A stretch of DNA of 64,000 nucleotides from Bolinopsis microptera (taxonomy: Eukaryota > Ctenophora > Tentaculata > Lobata > Bolinopsidae), in assembly GCF_026151205.1 (NCBI RefSeq), contig NC_087081.1:1049386-1113385 (forward strand), read 5' to 3'. Position numbers and translations under genes: made by a program. The notes beneath the pieces are model-generated. The model made no database searches and had not been told where the DNA came from. It worked only from the letters and a program-made list of their open reading frames with translations. Shown piece by piece: positions 10,689 to 24,912 of the stretch (the first letter of the stretch is position 1; each line of letters begins with the position of its first letter).

Positions 10689-11800
10689 ATCAATTTCATA
10701 CCGAAAGGGCCTTTTCACAAGAATTTTCTTAAAATTTGGGCGAGCGATTTAGTAGAAGCGAAACTGTCTATATTGACAAAGTTCTTTCTCGCCCCTCTGT
10801 CTTTTGATATAGATTGTGGCTTGTGGACAGTAAAAGTGATATGACCGAGAGCATCAAAAACAAGAATCCCAAAGTTTGACATGTAATATCACCAAGATGA
10901 ACTTTTTTTAAATTTTCAAACAATATGGACATAATATAGCAATGACCCTATATAAAAATTCAATACAAAAATTCAATATAAAAATTCAATAAAAAACTTA
11001 GTAATTTTTATAAAAACCCTTCTCACCACGATGAACAAAATTAAAAATCTAGCTACAATGCAATATTTTAAACTTTAAAACAATAAAATGTAAGTGATGG
11101 TAATTTATTATGTAAATGTTTATAATATTTTTTAAAATTTAACAAAAGTTCTAGTTTACAAAATGTTACCATTAAACAATATTGCAGCTTCGATTCTAAA
11201 TTCGATTGTAGGTTTACAACCTACCAGGACGCGCGCCGAGTTGGACTCGTCGACGGTCCTAATAATATAAAAGATATTTTACGAGTATCACCCGTTAAAA
11301 ATTCGATTCAGGTGTTAATTATTTGAAGGATGTTACTCGTCTAAATTTTTTCGAAGTAGCGCACGCTGGGCGCATAGTCCATTAACAATGGACAAGGTAT
11401 TTATTAGAATTTTGGTCGTTTATCAATATGAGCCGCACAATCGAAAATGTGCCCACCAGCGTGAAAAAGTGTCACTATATCTACTATTAATGACTTTATA
11501 ATGTTCTGTGTTCTGAACCCGATTTTTATTTAAATTACCACTACCAATGTCTCGGTTTAGAGGCCATTTAATTTATTCGATTCGATTGATTTTGTAGTAC
11601 GTTGATGACCAAGCAAGACACAATGTGAGAGGAACCATTTACGTTATAATAAACATTGTTCATACATTCAATTTTACTGATATATACTAGACTGTGCATG
11701 CCATGTGAGCCGCGCGCGCGCCGGAGGCAAATTTGGCGCATCTTTAACTACGAATTTTGCTGCGCGTTTTACAGTTCATCTTCCCAGTAGACTCTTTCAG
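10689..11800. other. No feature recognised
   Basis: AT-rich DNA with simple caatataaaaattcaataaaaa repetition near 10960-11000. No splice-bounded frame or RNA gene seen. Confidence 0.4.
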
Positions 11801-11924
11801 GGGTACATCCACATGTTGCCACATGTTGCGGGCTTCAAGTGGTAATTGGGATATGTGCCGATAGAGATGGATATTCAGGTTACGTCCAGAATGAACCTGT
11901 CACATCCTTTGTAGTGAAAAATAG
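11801..11924 (+). CDS. Candidate isolated exon
   Basis: A ctctttcag acceptor and an atag/GTGAGC donor bound 124 nt that are open only in phase 1, reading VHPHVATCCGLQVVIGICAD and then RDGYSGYVQNEPVTSFVVKN. Both splice signals are good and the composition is protein-like. No partner exon was found nearby, and no family is recognised. Confidence 0.35.
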
Positions 11925-12268
11925 GTGAGCAATTGTATGCTCGATGTTCTTAACGAAAATTCTGGTAAAATAAATAAATGTGTCTAAGTATTATGTCTAT
12001 TGGGTTGCGATGTAAGATCGAATCGATTGGTTAAACATATTATGATAAGACCATTGACCAACCGTTGGTATTTCAGTAGTATAGACTGTCTACCTTAAGG
12101 TGAAACATTTGAACGGAATTTGGTAAAATACAAAAACAGTACTGTTCAACTTTGAATAACTGTGTCAAAATTTGTAAAACATACGCCTACATTGATATTC
12201 CTTTGTTCATTAACGGCGTTTGGTGACGTTGTTTTAAATAAAGTGTATATACACGAGGATCTATGCAA

Positions 12269-12373
12269 CCAATTTGGGGGTGCCCAACCCCAAAAAAACT
12301 ATTCCCAAAATGGAAATTTAAGGTAAAATGGGTTTTTTTTGGGGTTGGACACCCCCCCCCCCCTCCCATTTGG
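12269..12373. mobile_element. Small hairpin element with a G/C tract near its end
   Basis: The left end ccaatttgggggtgcccaac mirrors the right end, which after a 12-C run (12352-12363) closes with tcccatttgg. The arms fold on each other around 12315. It resembles in architecture the other G-tract hairpins at 31784-35689 and 48194-48948. No clear target duplication was seen. Confidence 0.55.
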
Positions 12374-12429
12374 TATTGCTGCTTTTCCCCTTTTGGGCCA
12401 GCTTGTAATTTTATTGATATTAACCATAC

Positions 12430-12571
12430 CTGACTTGACAAATGGAATCTTTGAATTTCCTGGAACAGTGCTGCTAATAAGTTGAACGATTGGGTTATTG
12501 TTCATTACTTGAATAGAATATGATAACCGTTTATCTGCAGTACCTTTACAGTTGGACAAGTGACAATGTTG
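12430..12571 (-). CDS. Candidate isolated exon
   Basis: On the minus strand gtgcatag precedes 142 open nt reading QHCHLSNCKGTADKRLSYSI and then QVMNNNPIVQLISSTVPGNS, ending KIPFVKS before GTATGG. The length fits phase 0 to phase 1. Protein-like composition and fair splice sites support it, but no neighbouring exon was found. It may be a gene remnant. Confidence 0.35.
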
Positions 12572-13810
12572 CTATGCACGAATGGTGTTTGCAGCAATGC
12601 TGCAAACAGATAATCAATTTTAATTGGCGTTTCCTTAAAATTGGAATGCAGCCATTCAGATATTAACAAATGCGTTAATAATTTAAATACCATAAAGGGC
12701 AATTATCAGTACAATTCAAATGATAGTTTCGCGTTATTTTAAACGAACAGTTTTAATTTAGGTATTATAACCATTAGCCGTTTAATTTCACAACAATCAT
12801 TACGACAGTTACACTGAATTAAGTGCCACATTACATCTTATTAGCAGATCACATATTAGCATCGACACCTCACAGCTCACTTACGTTACAATTCCTTAAT
12901 TCTCGTAACAAAACTAATCAGCATTAAATTTACTGTTAACATTTCGTCCACTAAATCATACCTCACGAGGGTTATCATTGTGCCAAATTCTTAGTTTTAT
13001 TAGCTTTAAAATTACTGGCAAGTCAAATGGAATTACCAGTCATGTCACCCTGCATTTGATAATATCAAATGCATTTAAGTCGAGTTAATGTCACAGTCAT
13101 ATGATGCAGTCAATTAGATGATTAGAGCATGGCTTGTTTGGCTTCTGATGTTGTTGGACTGTGACCAGAACATTGGTTAGTGTTATATGTGACAACAAAT
13201 TGCTGTGAAATTTGGCAGGTAATTTTATTATTAATTTGAATAAATTTAGGAATTAAAGAACCATGTCCTGTATATTAATTAGCATCTCCAATTGTGATAA
13301 AAGTATTGTAAATTTGATGATATCTTAACTTGGTTTTGGCTCATTTCATCAAAAAGCTCATACCGAAGTTTTTCCACCACACGTACATTATAGTTCATCA
13401 AAGTGAATAAAATTAAACGCTGAATTAAATAATCTCAACTTAAATACATTACATGTTAGATATGTTACAAATATGATAAAATCAGCATGAAAACTTGAAA
13501 ATAAGTGACCTCACGGTTAACATCCCTTAGTTAACACAACAACAAATCATAAGATAAGTAGCTCACCTCAATCGACAATAAATATGTTTCTCTTTATTGT
13601 AACTTTAATCATGAAAAATTTCATGTAAATGATTGACTTAAAACAAATAATTGAACATGTTTTAATGACCGCGCAATCCGAAACTCACAAAAAAAAACAT
13701 TCCGCATATTTCAACAATTATAAACTAAATCTCTTCCACTAACAAGGGGGGTATTAATTAATCAATTAAATACCCGATAAGTCCGGGACATAACAAACAT
13801 ACCATCGAAT
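12572..13810. other. No feature recognised
   Basis: AT-rich sequence without convincing open frames, up to the start of the 9-bp minisatellite. Confidence 0.4.
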
Positions 13811-14411
13811 TAGTGCCTAGTGTACCTAGTGTACCTAGTGTACCTAGTGTACCTAGTGTACCTAGATAGTGTACCTAGTGTACCTAGTGTACCTAGTGTA
13901 CCTAGTGTACCTAGTGCACCTAGTGTACCTAGTGTAGCTAGTGTACCTAGTGTGCCTAGTGTACCTAGTGTACCTAGTGTACCTAGTGTAGCTAGTGTAC
14001 CTAGTGTACCTAGTGTGCCTAGTGTACCTAGTGTACCTAGTGTACCTAGTGTACCTAGTGTGTACCTAGTGTGTACCTAGTGTACCTAGTGTACCTAGTG
14101 TGCCTAGTGTACCTAGTGTACCTAGTGTGTACCTAGTGTGTACCTAGTGTACCTAGTGTACTTAGTGTACCTAGTGTACCTAGTGTACCTAGTGTACCTA
14201 GTGTACCTAGTGTACCTACCTAGTGTGTACCTAGTGTACCTAGTGTACCTAGTGTACCTAGTGTACCTAGTGTGCCTAGTGTGCCTAGTGTACCTAGTGT
14301 ACCTAGTGTGCCTAGTGTGCCTAGTGTACCTAGTGTACCTAGTGTACCTAGTGTACCTAGTGTACCTAGTGTACCTAGTGTACCTAGTGTACCTAGTGTA
14401 CTTAGTGTGTA
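13811..14411. repeat. 9-bp minisatellite (CCTAGTGTA)n
   Basis: About 66 copies of cctagtgta with variants cctagtgtg, cctagtgca and gctagtgta, and occasional 2-bp or 4-bp register shifts. The unit is a multiple of three, so six-frame translation gives long meaningless repeats (LVYLVY, PSVPSV); it is not a gene. Confidence 0.97.
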
Positions 14412-14585
14412 CACTGTAAATGTGGAATCTAACACAGATAGAATTAATCTTACACTGCAATCTTTTTCTTCAGAAATGTGAAGTGTGTTATTATATAGTG
14501 TGAAGTGTGTTATTGCTGTAATGCTGATATTATAGCTAGCTTAAACAATAAACATGTGAAATGTTGGACCTTGTTGGTATATTTA

Positions 14586-14812
14586 TATGAGGAACGGTAT
14601 GTGGAGGAACGGTATGTGGACGTATGTTTACAGGCATGTGGAGGTATGTTTACAGGCATGTGGACGTATGTTTACAGGCATGTGGAGGTATGTTTACAGG
14701 TATGTGGACGTATGTTTACAGGCATGTGGACGTATGTTTACAGGCATGTGGAGGTATGTTTACAGGTATGTGGACGTATGTTTACAGGTATGTGGAGGTA
14801 TGTTTACAGGTG
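14586..14812. repeat. 22-bp minisatellite
   Basis: About ten copies of gtatgtttacaggcatgtgg plus two bases, alternating at one site between ag and ac and at another between ggcatg and ggtatg. Confidence 0.95.
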
Positions 14813-15418
14813 AAAGGTATGTTTGGTTGTTAACCGGAGAGATGATATATGTGAAAGTGACAAGTGATATTTTGAGATGTGTGTACAGTAACTTGTCACT
14901 TGTCAGTGTTTATAGGTGATAATTGGTGCGATGGTAATTAGCAGTTTCTACACGGTAATTAGTAGTTTCTACACAGGAAACTGGCTGTGACATGGTATTT
15001 AATTGACTGATAATTGGTTTATTACTGATTGTAACATATTATGGTCTGATAAGACAATGAACCAACATATTATATAAATAACAATTAGTTTTACTTTAGT
15101 TAAAAACCCTACTCAGATTTTCTTTATTTTACCACAAAAATTGTTTGCTCGACTTGAGAAGAAACTAGCCAAGTTAACACCTTCCCTTTATTCTTTTATT
15201 GGATCTAATGTTACAATAACGCGAAGTTATCTACTGCTGTATTGTACATAGCTCACCTAACACGTATTGCGTGTAACAGAATTACACAGTACAAATTACA
15301 AGCACATTATCATGTGTACGTGATTATGTAATATTACGCTCCAGGGGCCTTGTTTACAGGCGGGTGTGTGTTTTAATGTACATTAACTTTCATTAACTGG
15401 GTGCATTTCATGTAGATT
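14813..15418. other. Spacer between minisatellites
   Basis: Contains a two-copy ggtaattagYagtttctacac repeat near 14932-14974. No coding signal. Confidence 0.4.
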
Positions 15419-18400
15419 GTAGGTCCTCTTTTAGAAATACAGGCTAATCCTCCACTAAATCAGAACATGTAGGTCCTCTTTTAGAAATACAGGCTAATCC
15501 TCCACTAAATCAGAACATGTAGGTCCTCTTTTAGAAATACAGGCTAATCCTCCACTAAATCAGAACATGTAGGTCCTCTTTTAGAAATACAGGCTAATCC
15601 TCCACTAAATCAGAACATTAACTGTAGGTCCTCTTTTAGAAATACAGGCTAATCCTCAACTAAATCAGAACATTAACTGTAGGTCCTATTTTAGAAATAC
15701 AGGCTAATCCTCCACTAAATCAGAACATTAACTGTAGGTCCTATTTTAGAAATACAGGCTAATCCTCCACTAAATCAGAACATTAACTGTAGGTCCTCTT
15801 TTAGAAATACAGGCTAATCCTCCACTAAATCAGAACATTAACTGTAGGTCCTCTTTTAGAAATACAGGCTAATCCTCCACTAAATCAGAACATTAACTGT
15901 AGGTCCTCTTTTAGAAATACAGGCTAATCCTCCACTAAATCAGAACATGTAGGTCCTCTTTTAGAAATACAGGCTAATCCTCCACTAAATCAGAACATGT
16001 AGGTCCTCTTTTAGAAATACAGGCTAATCCTCCACTAAATCAGAACATTAACTGTAGGTCCTCTTTTAGAAATACAGGCTAATCCTCCACTAAATCAGAA
16101 CATTAACTGTAGGTCCTCTTTTAGAAATACAGGCTAATCCTCCACTAAATCAGAACATTAACTGTAGGTCCTCTTTTAGAAATACAGGCTAATCCTCCAC
16201 TAAATCAGAACATTAACTGTAGGTCCTATTTTAGTAATACAGGCTAATCCTCCACTAAATCAGAACATTAACTGTAGGTCCTATTTTAGAAATACAGGCT
16301 AATCCTCCACTAAATCAGAACATTAACTGTAGGTCCTATTTTAGAAATACAGGCTAATCCTCCACTAAATCAGAACATTAACTGTAGGTCCTCTTTTAGA
16401 AATACAGGCTAATCCTCCACTAAATCAGAACATTAACTGTAGGTCCTATTTTAGAAATACAGGCTAATCCTCCACTAAATCAGAACATTAACTGTAGGTC
16501 CTATTTTAGAAATACAGGCTAATCCTCCACTAAATCAGAACAACTTATTGAGCATCATTAACTGTAGGTCCTCTTTTAGAAATACAGGCTAATCCTCCAC
16601 TAAATCAGAACATTAACTGTAGGTCCTATTTTAGAAATACAGGCTAATCCTCCACTAAATCAGAACAACTTATTGAGCATCATTAACTGTAGGTCCTATT
16701 TTAGAAATACAGGCTAATCCTCCACTAAATCAGAACATTAACTGTAGGTCCTATTTTAGAAATACAGGCTAATCCTCCACTAAATCAGAACATTAACTGT
16801 AGGTCCTCTTTTAGAAATACAAGCTAATCCTCCACTAAATCAGAACATTAACTGTAGGTCCTATTTTAGAAATACAGGCTAATCCTCCACTAAATCAGAA
16901 CATTAACTGTAGGTCCTCTTTTAGAAATACAGGCTAATCCTCCACTAAATCAGAACATGTAGGTCCTCTTTTAGTAATACAGGCTAATCCTCCACTAAAT
17001 CAGAACATTAACTGTAGGTCCTCTTTTAGAAATACAGGCTAATCCTCAACTAAATCAGAACATGTAGGTCCTCTTTTAGTAATACAGGCTAATCCTCCAC
17101 TAAATCAGAACATGTAGGTCCTCTTTTAGAAATACAGGCTAATCCTCCACTAAATCAGAACATGTAGGTCTTTTAGAAATACAGGCTAATCCTCCACTAA
17201 ATCAGAACATTAACTGTAGGTCCTATTTTAGAAATACAGGCTAATCCTCCACTAAATCAGAACATTAACTGTAGGTCCTCTTTTAGAAATACAGGCTAAT
17301 CCTCCACTAAATCAGAACATGTAGGTCCTCTTTTAGAAATACAGGCTAATCCTCCACTAAATCAGAACATGTAGGTCCTCTTTTAGTAATACAGGCTAAT
17401 CCTCCACTAAATCAGAACATGTAGGTCCTCTTTTAGAAATACAGGCTAATCCTCCACTAAATCAGAACATTAACTGTAGGTCCTATTTTAGAAATACAGG
17501 CTAATCCTCCACTAAATCAGAACATTAACTGTAGGTCCTATTTTAGAAATACAGGCTAATCCTCCACTAAATCAGAACATTAACTGTAGGTCCTCTTTTA
17601 GAAATACAGGCTAATCCTCCACTAAATCAGAACATTAACTGTAGGTCCTATTTTAGAAATACAGGCTAATCCTCCACTAAATCAGAACATTAACTGTAGG
17701 TCCTATTTTAGAAATACAGGCTAATCCTCCACTAAATCAGAACATTAACTGTAGGTCCTATTTTAGAAATACAGGCTAATCCTCCACTAAATCAGAACAT
17801 TAACTGTAGGTCCTCTTTTAGCAATACAGGCTAATTCTCCACTAAATCAGAACATGTAGGTCCTCTTTTAGCAATACAGGCTAATCCTCCACTAAATCAG
17901 AACATTAACTGTAGGTCCTCTTTTAGAAATACAGGCTAATCCTCCACTAAATCAGAACATTAACTGTAGGTCCTCTTTTAGAAATACAGGCTAATCCTCC
18001 ACTAAATCAGAACATGTAGGTCCTCTTTTAGAAATACAGGCTAATCCTCCACTAAATCAGAACATGTAGGTCCTCTTTTAGAAATACAGGCTAATCCTCC
18101 ACTAAATCAGAACATTAACTGTAGGTCCTCTTTTAGAAATACAGGCTAATCCTCCACTAAATCAGAACATTAACTGTAGGTCCTCTTTTAGAAATACAGG
18201 CTAATCCTCAACTAAATCAGAACATGTAGGTCCTCTTTTAGAAATACAGGCTAATCCTCCACTAAATCAGAACATGTAGGTCCTCTTTTAGTAATACAGG
18301 CTAATCCTCCACTAAATCAGAACATGTAGGTCCTCTTTTAGAAATACAGGCTAATCCTCCACTAAATCAGAACATTAACTGTAGGTCCTCTTTTAGAAAT

Positions 18401-21400
18401 ACAGGCTAATCCTCCACTAAATCAGAACATTAACTGTAGGTCCTCTTTTAGAAATACAGGCTAATTCTCCACTAAATCAGAACATTAACTGTAGGTCCTA
18501 TTTAAGAAATACAGGCTAATCCTCCACTAAATCAGAACATGTAGGTCCTCTTTTAGAAATACAGGCTAATCCTCCACTAAATCAGAACATGTAGGTCCTC
18601 TTTTAGAAATACAGGCTAATCCTCCACTAAATCAGAACATTAACTGTAGGTCCTCTTTTAGAAATACAGGCTAATCCTCCACTAAATCAGAACATGTAGG
18701 TCCTCTTTTAGAAATACAGGCTAATCCTCCACTAAATCAGAACATTAACTGTAGGTCCTCTTTTAGAAATACAGGCTAATCCTCCACTAAATCAGAACAT
18801 TAACTGTAGGTCCTCTTTTAGTAATACAGGCTAATCCTCCACTAAATCAGAACATGTAGGTCCTCTTTTAGAAATACAGGCTAATCCTCCACTAAATCAG
18901 AACATGTAGGTCCTCTTTTAGAAATACAGGCTAATCCTCCACTAAATCAGAACATTAACTGTAGGTCCTCTTTTAGAAATACAGGCTAATCCTCCACTAA
19001 ATCAGAACATTAACTGTAGGTCCTCTTTTAGAAATACAGGCTAATCCTCCACTAAATCAGAACATGTAGGTCCTCTTTTAGAAATACAGGCTAATCCTCC
19101 ACTAAATCAGAACATGTAGGTCCTCTTTTAGAAATACAGGCTAATCCTCCACTAAATCAGAACATGTAGGTCCTCTTTTAGAAATACAGGCTAATCCTCC
19201 ACTAAATCAGAACATGTAGGTCCTCTTTTAGAAATACAGGCTAATCCTCCACTAAATCAGAACATTAACTGTAGGTCCTCTTTTAGAAATACAGGCTAAT
19301 CCTCCACTAAATCAGAACATTAACTGTAGGTCCTCTTTTAGAAATACAGGCTAATCCTCCACTAAATCAGAACATGTAGGTCCTCTTTTAGAAATACAGG
19401 CTAATCCTCCACTAAATCAGAACATTAACTGTAGGTCCTCTTTTAGAAATACAGGCTAATCCTCCACTAAATCAGAACATGTAGGTCCTCTTTTAGTAAT
19501 ACAGGCTAATCCTCCACTAAATCAGAACATGTAGGTCCTCTTTTAGAAATACAGGCTAATCCTCAACTAAATCAGAACATGTAGGTCCTCTTTTAGAAAT
19601 ACAGGCTAATCCTCCACTAAATCAGAACATTAACTGTAGGTCCTCTTTTAGAAATACAGGCTAATCCTCCACTAAATCAGAACATGTAGGTCCTCTTTTA
19701 GAAATACAGGCTAATCCTCCACTAAATCAGAACATGTAGGTCCTCTTTTAGAAATACAGGCTAATCCTCCACTAAATCAGAACATGTAGGTCCTCTTTTA
19801 GAAATACAGGCTAATCCTCCACTAAATCAGAACATGTAGGTCCTCTTTTAGAAATACAGGCTAATCCTCCACTAAATCAGAACATTAACTGTAGGTCCTC
19901 TTTTAGAAATACAGGCTAATCCTCCACTAAATCAGAACATTAACTGTAGGTCCTCTTTTAGAAATACAGGCTAATCCTCCACTAAATCAGAACATTAACT
20001 GTAGGTCCTCTTTTAGAAATACAGGCTAATCCTCCACTAAATCAGAACATTAACTGTAGGTCCTCTTTTAGAAATACAGGCTAATCCTCCACTAAATCAG
20101 AACATGTAGGTCCTCTTTTAGTAATACAGGCTTATCCTCCACTAAATCAGAACATGTAGGTCCTCTTTTAGTAATACAGGCTAATCCTCCACTAAATCAG
20201 AACATGTAGGTCCTCTTTTAGAAATACAGGCTAATCCTCCACTAAATCAGAACATGTAGGTCCTCTTTTAGTAATACAGGCTAATCCTCCACTAAATCAG
20301 AACATTAACTGTAGGTCCTATTTTAGAAATACAGGCTAATCCTCCACTAAATCAGAACATGTAGGTCCTCTTTTAGTAATACAGGCTAATCCTCCACTAA
20401 ATCAGAACATGTAGGTCCTCTTTTAGAAATACAGGCTAATCCTCCACTAAATCAGAACATTAACTGTAGGTCCTATTTTAGAAATACAGGCTAATCCCTC
20501 CACTAAATCAGAACATGTAGGTCCTCTTTTAGTAATACAGGCTAATCCTCCACTAAATCAGAACATGTAGGTCCTATTTTAGCAATACAGGCTAATCCTC
20601 CACTAAATCAGAACATTAACTGTAGGTCCTCTTTTAGAAATACAGGCTAATCCTCCACTAAATCAGAACATGTAGGTCCTCTTTAGAAATACAGGCTAAT
20701 CCTCCACTAAATCAGAACATGTAGGTCCTCTTTTAGAAATACAGGCTAATCCTCCACTAAATCAGAACATGTAGGTCCTCTTTTAGAAATACAGGCTAAT
20801 CCTCCACTAAATCAGGTCCTCTTTTAGAAATACAGGCTAATCCCCCACTAAATCAGAACATTAACTGTAGGTCCTCTTTTAGAAATACAGGCTAATCCTC
20901 CACTAAATCAGAACATTAACTGTAGGTCCTCTTTTAGAAATACAGGCTAATCCTCCACTAAATCAGAACATTAACTGTAGGTCCTCTTTTAGAAATACAG
21001 GCTAATCCTCCACTAAATCAGAACATTAACTGTAGGTCCTCTTTTAGAAATACAGGCTAATCCTCCACTAAATCAGAACATTAACTGTAGGTCCTCTTTT
21101 AGAAATACAGGCTAATCCTCCACTAAATCAGAACATTAACTGTAGGTCCTCTTTTAGAAATACAGGCTAATCCTCCACTAAATCAGAACATTAACTGTAG
21201 GTCCTCTTTTAGAAATACAGGCTAATCCTCCACTAAATCAGAACATTAACTGTAGGTCCTCTTTTAGAAATACAGGCTAATCCTCCACTAAATCAGAACA
21301 TTAACTGTAGGTCCTCTTTTAGAAATACAGGCTAATCCTCCACTAAATCAGAACATGTAGGTCCTCTTTTAGAAATACAGGCTAATCCTCCACTAAATCA

Positions 21401-23504
21401 GAACATTAACTGTAGGTCCTCTTTTAGAAATACAGGCTAATCCTCCACTAAATCAGAACATTAACTGTAGGTCCTCTTTTAGAAATACAGGCTAATCCTC
21501 CACTAAATCAGAACATGTAGGTCCTCTTTTAGTAATACAGGCTAATCCTCCACTAAATCAGAACATTAACTGTAGGTCCTCTTTTAGAAATACAGGCTAA
21601 TCCTCCACTAAATCAGAACATTAACTGTAGGTCCTATTTTAGAAATACAGGCTAATCCTCCACTAAATCAGAACATGTAGGTCCTCTTTTAGTAATACAG
21701 GCTAATCCTCCACTAAATCAGAACATGTAGGTCCTCTTTTAGAAATACAGGCTAATCCTCCACTAAATCAGAACATTAACTGTAGGTCCTCTTTTAGAAA
21801 TACAGGCTAATCCTCCACTAAATCAGAACATTAACTGTAGGTCCTCTTTTAGAAATACAGGCTAATCCTCCACTAAATCAGAACATTAACTGTAGGTCCT
21901 CTTTTAGAAATACAGGCTAATCCTCCACTAAATCAGAACATTAACTGTAGGTCCTCTTTTAGTAATACAGGCTAATCCTCCACTAAATCAGAACATGTAG
22001 GTCCTCTTTTAGAAATACAGGCTAATCCTCCACTAAATCAGAACATTAACTGTAGGTCCTCTTTTAGAATACAGGCTAATCCTCCACTAAATCAGAACAT
22101 TAACTGTAGGTCCTCTTTTAGAAATACAGGCTAATCCTCCACTAAATCAGAACATGTAGGTCCTCTTTTAGAAATACAGGCTAATCCTCCACTAAATCAG
22201 AACATGTAGGTCCTCTTTTAGCAATACAGGCTAATCCTCCACTAAATCAGAACATGTAGGTCCTCTTTTAGAAATACAGGCTAATCCTCCACTAAATCAG
22301 AACATGTAGGTCCTCTTTTAGAAATACAGGCTAATCCTCCACTAAATCAGAACATGTAGGTCCTCTTTTAGAAATACAGGCTAATCCTCCACTAAATCAG
22401 AACATTAACTGTAGGTCCTCTTTTAGAAATACAGGCTAATCCTCCACTAAATCAGAACATTAACTGTAGGTCCTCTTTTAGAAATACAGGCTAATTCTCC
22501 ACTAAATCAGAACATTAACTGTAGGTCCTCTTTTAGAAATACAGGCTTATCCTCCACTAAATCAGAACATTAACTGTAGGTCCTATTTTAGAAATACAGG
22601 CTAATCCTCCACTAAATCAGAACATTAACTGTAGGTCCTATTTTAGAAATACAGGCTAATCCTCCACTAAATCAGAACATTAACTGTAGGTCCTCTTTTA
22701 GAAATACAGGCTAATCCTCCACTAAATCAGAACATTAACTGTAGGTCCTCTTTTAGAAATACAGGCTAATCCTCCACTAAATCAGAACATTAACTGTAGG
22801 TCCTCTTTTAGAAATACAGGCTAATCCTCCACTAAATCAGAACATTAACTGTAGGTCCTCTTTTAGAAATACAGGCTAATCCTCCACTAAATCAGAACAT
22901 TAACTGTAGGTCCTCTTTTAGAAATACAGGCTAATCCTCCACTAAATCAGAACATTAACTGTAGGTCCTATTTTAGAAATACAGGCTAATCCTCCACTAA
23001 ATCAGAACATTAACTGTAGGTCCTATTTTAGAAATACAGGCTAATCCTCAACTAAATCAGAACATTAACTGTAGGTCCTATTTTAGAAATACAGGCTAAT
23101 CCTCCACTAAATCAGAACATTAACTGTAGGTCCTATTTTAGAAATACAGGCTAATCCTCCACTAAATCAGAACATTAACTGTAGGTCCTCTTTTAGAAAT
23201 ACAGGCTAATCCTCCACTAAATCAGAACATTAACTGTAGGTCCTATTTAAGAAATACAGGCTAATCCTCCACTAAATCAGAACATTAACTGTAGGTCCTA
23301 TTTTAGAAATACAGGCTAATCCTCAACTAAATCAGAACATTAACTGTAGGTCCTATTTTAGAAATACAGGCTAATCCTCCACTAAATCAGAACATTAACT
23401 GTAGGTCCTATTTTAGAAATACAGGCTAATCCTCCACTAAATCAGAACATTAACTGTAGGTCCTATTTTAGAAATACAGGCTAATCCTCAACTAAATCAG
23501 AACA
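15419..23504. repeat. 8.1-kb minisatellite of 50- and 55-bp units
   Basis: About 150 copies of a unit starting tgtaggtcctcttttagaaa and ending ctaaatcagaaca. There are two length classes: a 50-bp form that runs straight into the next tgtagg and a 55-bp form with an extra ttaac. Point variants recur (cctatttt for cctctttt, agtaat or agcaat for agaaat, cctcaac for cctccac). At least two internal units and the last one carry an extra acttattgagcatc. Homogeneity is very high. Confidence 0.98.
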
Positions 23505-23860
23505 ACTTATTGAGCATCTTATTTGGACAAATTTATTCCAGCAACATTATGATGTGAGTTAAACTATATCAGAGTAAGGCTGAATTGGGTGTGCTCTGAA
23601 CTACATGGTATCTTATGTAACGTTTAGTTATGTGTGTAGATGACTTGACCTGAAATAATGACGTGCTAAAATGAGATGTATACTTGTAGTGTAGGTCTAG
23701 TTGGTCTACTGTCTAGGCCTGTACAGTGTACAGTGTACAGTGTACAAGCTTTCAACACATCTGATATATACAGTCGGAACATCAAGGTTATGTGCAGTGT
23801 TAATAATAAGTTATTCGAGCTGTTCATTTAGAATTAAAACAAGTCCTTCATATCATGGAA
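23505..23860. other. Spacer, no gene seen
   Basis: Unique-looking sequence with a short cagtgtacagtgtaca run at 23722-23742. Confidence 0.4.
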
Positions 23861-24139
23861 CCAGGGTGTTACCAGGGTGTTACCAGGGTGTTACCAGGGT
23901 GTTACCAGGGTGTTACCAGGGTGTTACCAGGGTGTTACCAGGGTGTTACCAGGCTAGGGTGTTACCAGGGTGTTACCAGGGTGTTACCAGGGTGTTACCA
24001 GGGTGTTACCAGGGTGTTACCAGGGTGTTACCAGGGTGTTACCAGGGTGTTACCAGGGTGTTACCAGGGTGTTACCAGGGTGTTACCAGGGTGTTACCAG
24101 GGTGTTACCAGGGTGTTACCAGGTGTTACCAGGGTGTTA
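23861..24139. repeat. 11-bp minisatellite (CCAGGGTGTTA)n
   Basis: About 25 near-identical copies, with one interruption (ccaggcta) near 23950 and one short unit near 24120. Confidence 0.97.
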
Positions 24140-24818
24140 CGTAACGGTTTATTACAAGGTTGGAATGTGTAGTGTACATGCTATGTAACGGTTTATAAAT
24201 ACAATTATATACATTTGATGACGTCAGAATGTTAATGATATCACGTCTTATCTGTCTTATTAGTTATTAGATAAAGTTATAAATAAATAAAAGGGACACT
24301 TACCTAATATAATATAATTAACCTCTATAATTCCAGTACAAATTCCAGATTTTCCTGTCAGCGCGGCGAGTACAGAGCCTTATCAGTGTCACTTTCATAG
24401 AAGTTCTAGAAAAAATTAGAAAATAATATGATATTATAGATACACTAATCCATGTAAAAATTGCGATCTAATCTGAAACCTTAATTTGAGTCGTTCACCT
24501 GATTGAGATACAATGTCACCCTAATAGAAGTCTCACAAAGAGAAAATACATTATGAATATGTGGTGACGAATGTTCTGGAATTTATAGAAATTTGAAAGT
24601 CCAAACAAGGTTAATTTATTGAGTTTAGCGCCAGTGATACAATTATTTTGTGTATAATGCAAGACTAGCAATGAGATCATTCATCTTAGATAACCTTATC
24701 TTAGAGTTTAAACCAAGATACTTTTCAAATGTAAGTATATTAGAATTAGCAGCGATTTCTTGCTATAGTATTAGCAGATAATTACAATCTAATCCCGTGT
24801 TGGAAGTTTTAATTCCAT
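24140..24818. other. No gene supported
   Basis: AT-rich. A short minus-strand stretch at about 24350-24405 after tttttctag could be read as a tiny terminal exon, but nothing joins to it. Confidence 0.35.
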
Positions 24819-24912
24819 GTGAAAGTTAAAAAAGAGAAGTAGTTTGAGTGTATATATTATGTATATATACATAATATATACACTCAAACTACTTCTCTTT
24901 TTTAACTTTCAC
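24819..24912. repeat. Perfect or near-perfect 94-bp palindrome
   Basis: The arm starting gtgaaagttaaaaaagagaa is followed, after a short tatata centre, by its reverse complement ending tttaactttcac. It can form a hairpin with arms of about 46 bp. Confidence 0.93.

Noticed and set aside
13820-14481. VYLVYL / PSVPSV / TRYTRY frames
   Set aside because: Translations of a 9-bp minisatellite.
15419-23504. CRISPR-like array
   Set aside because: Units are contiguous, without unique spacers, and the DNA is eukaryotic; it is a minisatellite.
24350-24405. Tiny minus-strand terminal exon after tttttctag (NFYESDTDKALYSPR)
   Set aside because: The large gene already ends with a membrane segment and stop at 26647; no other exon joins to it.
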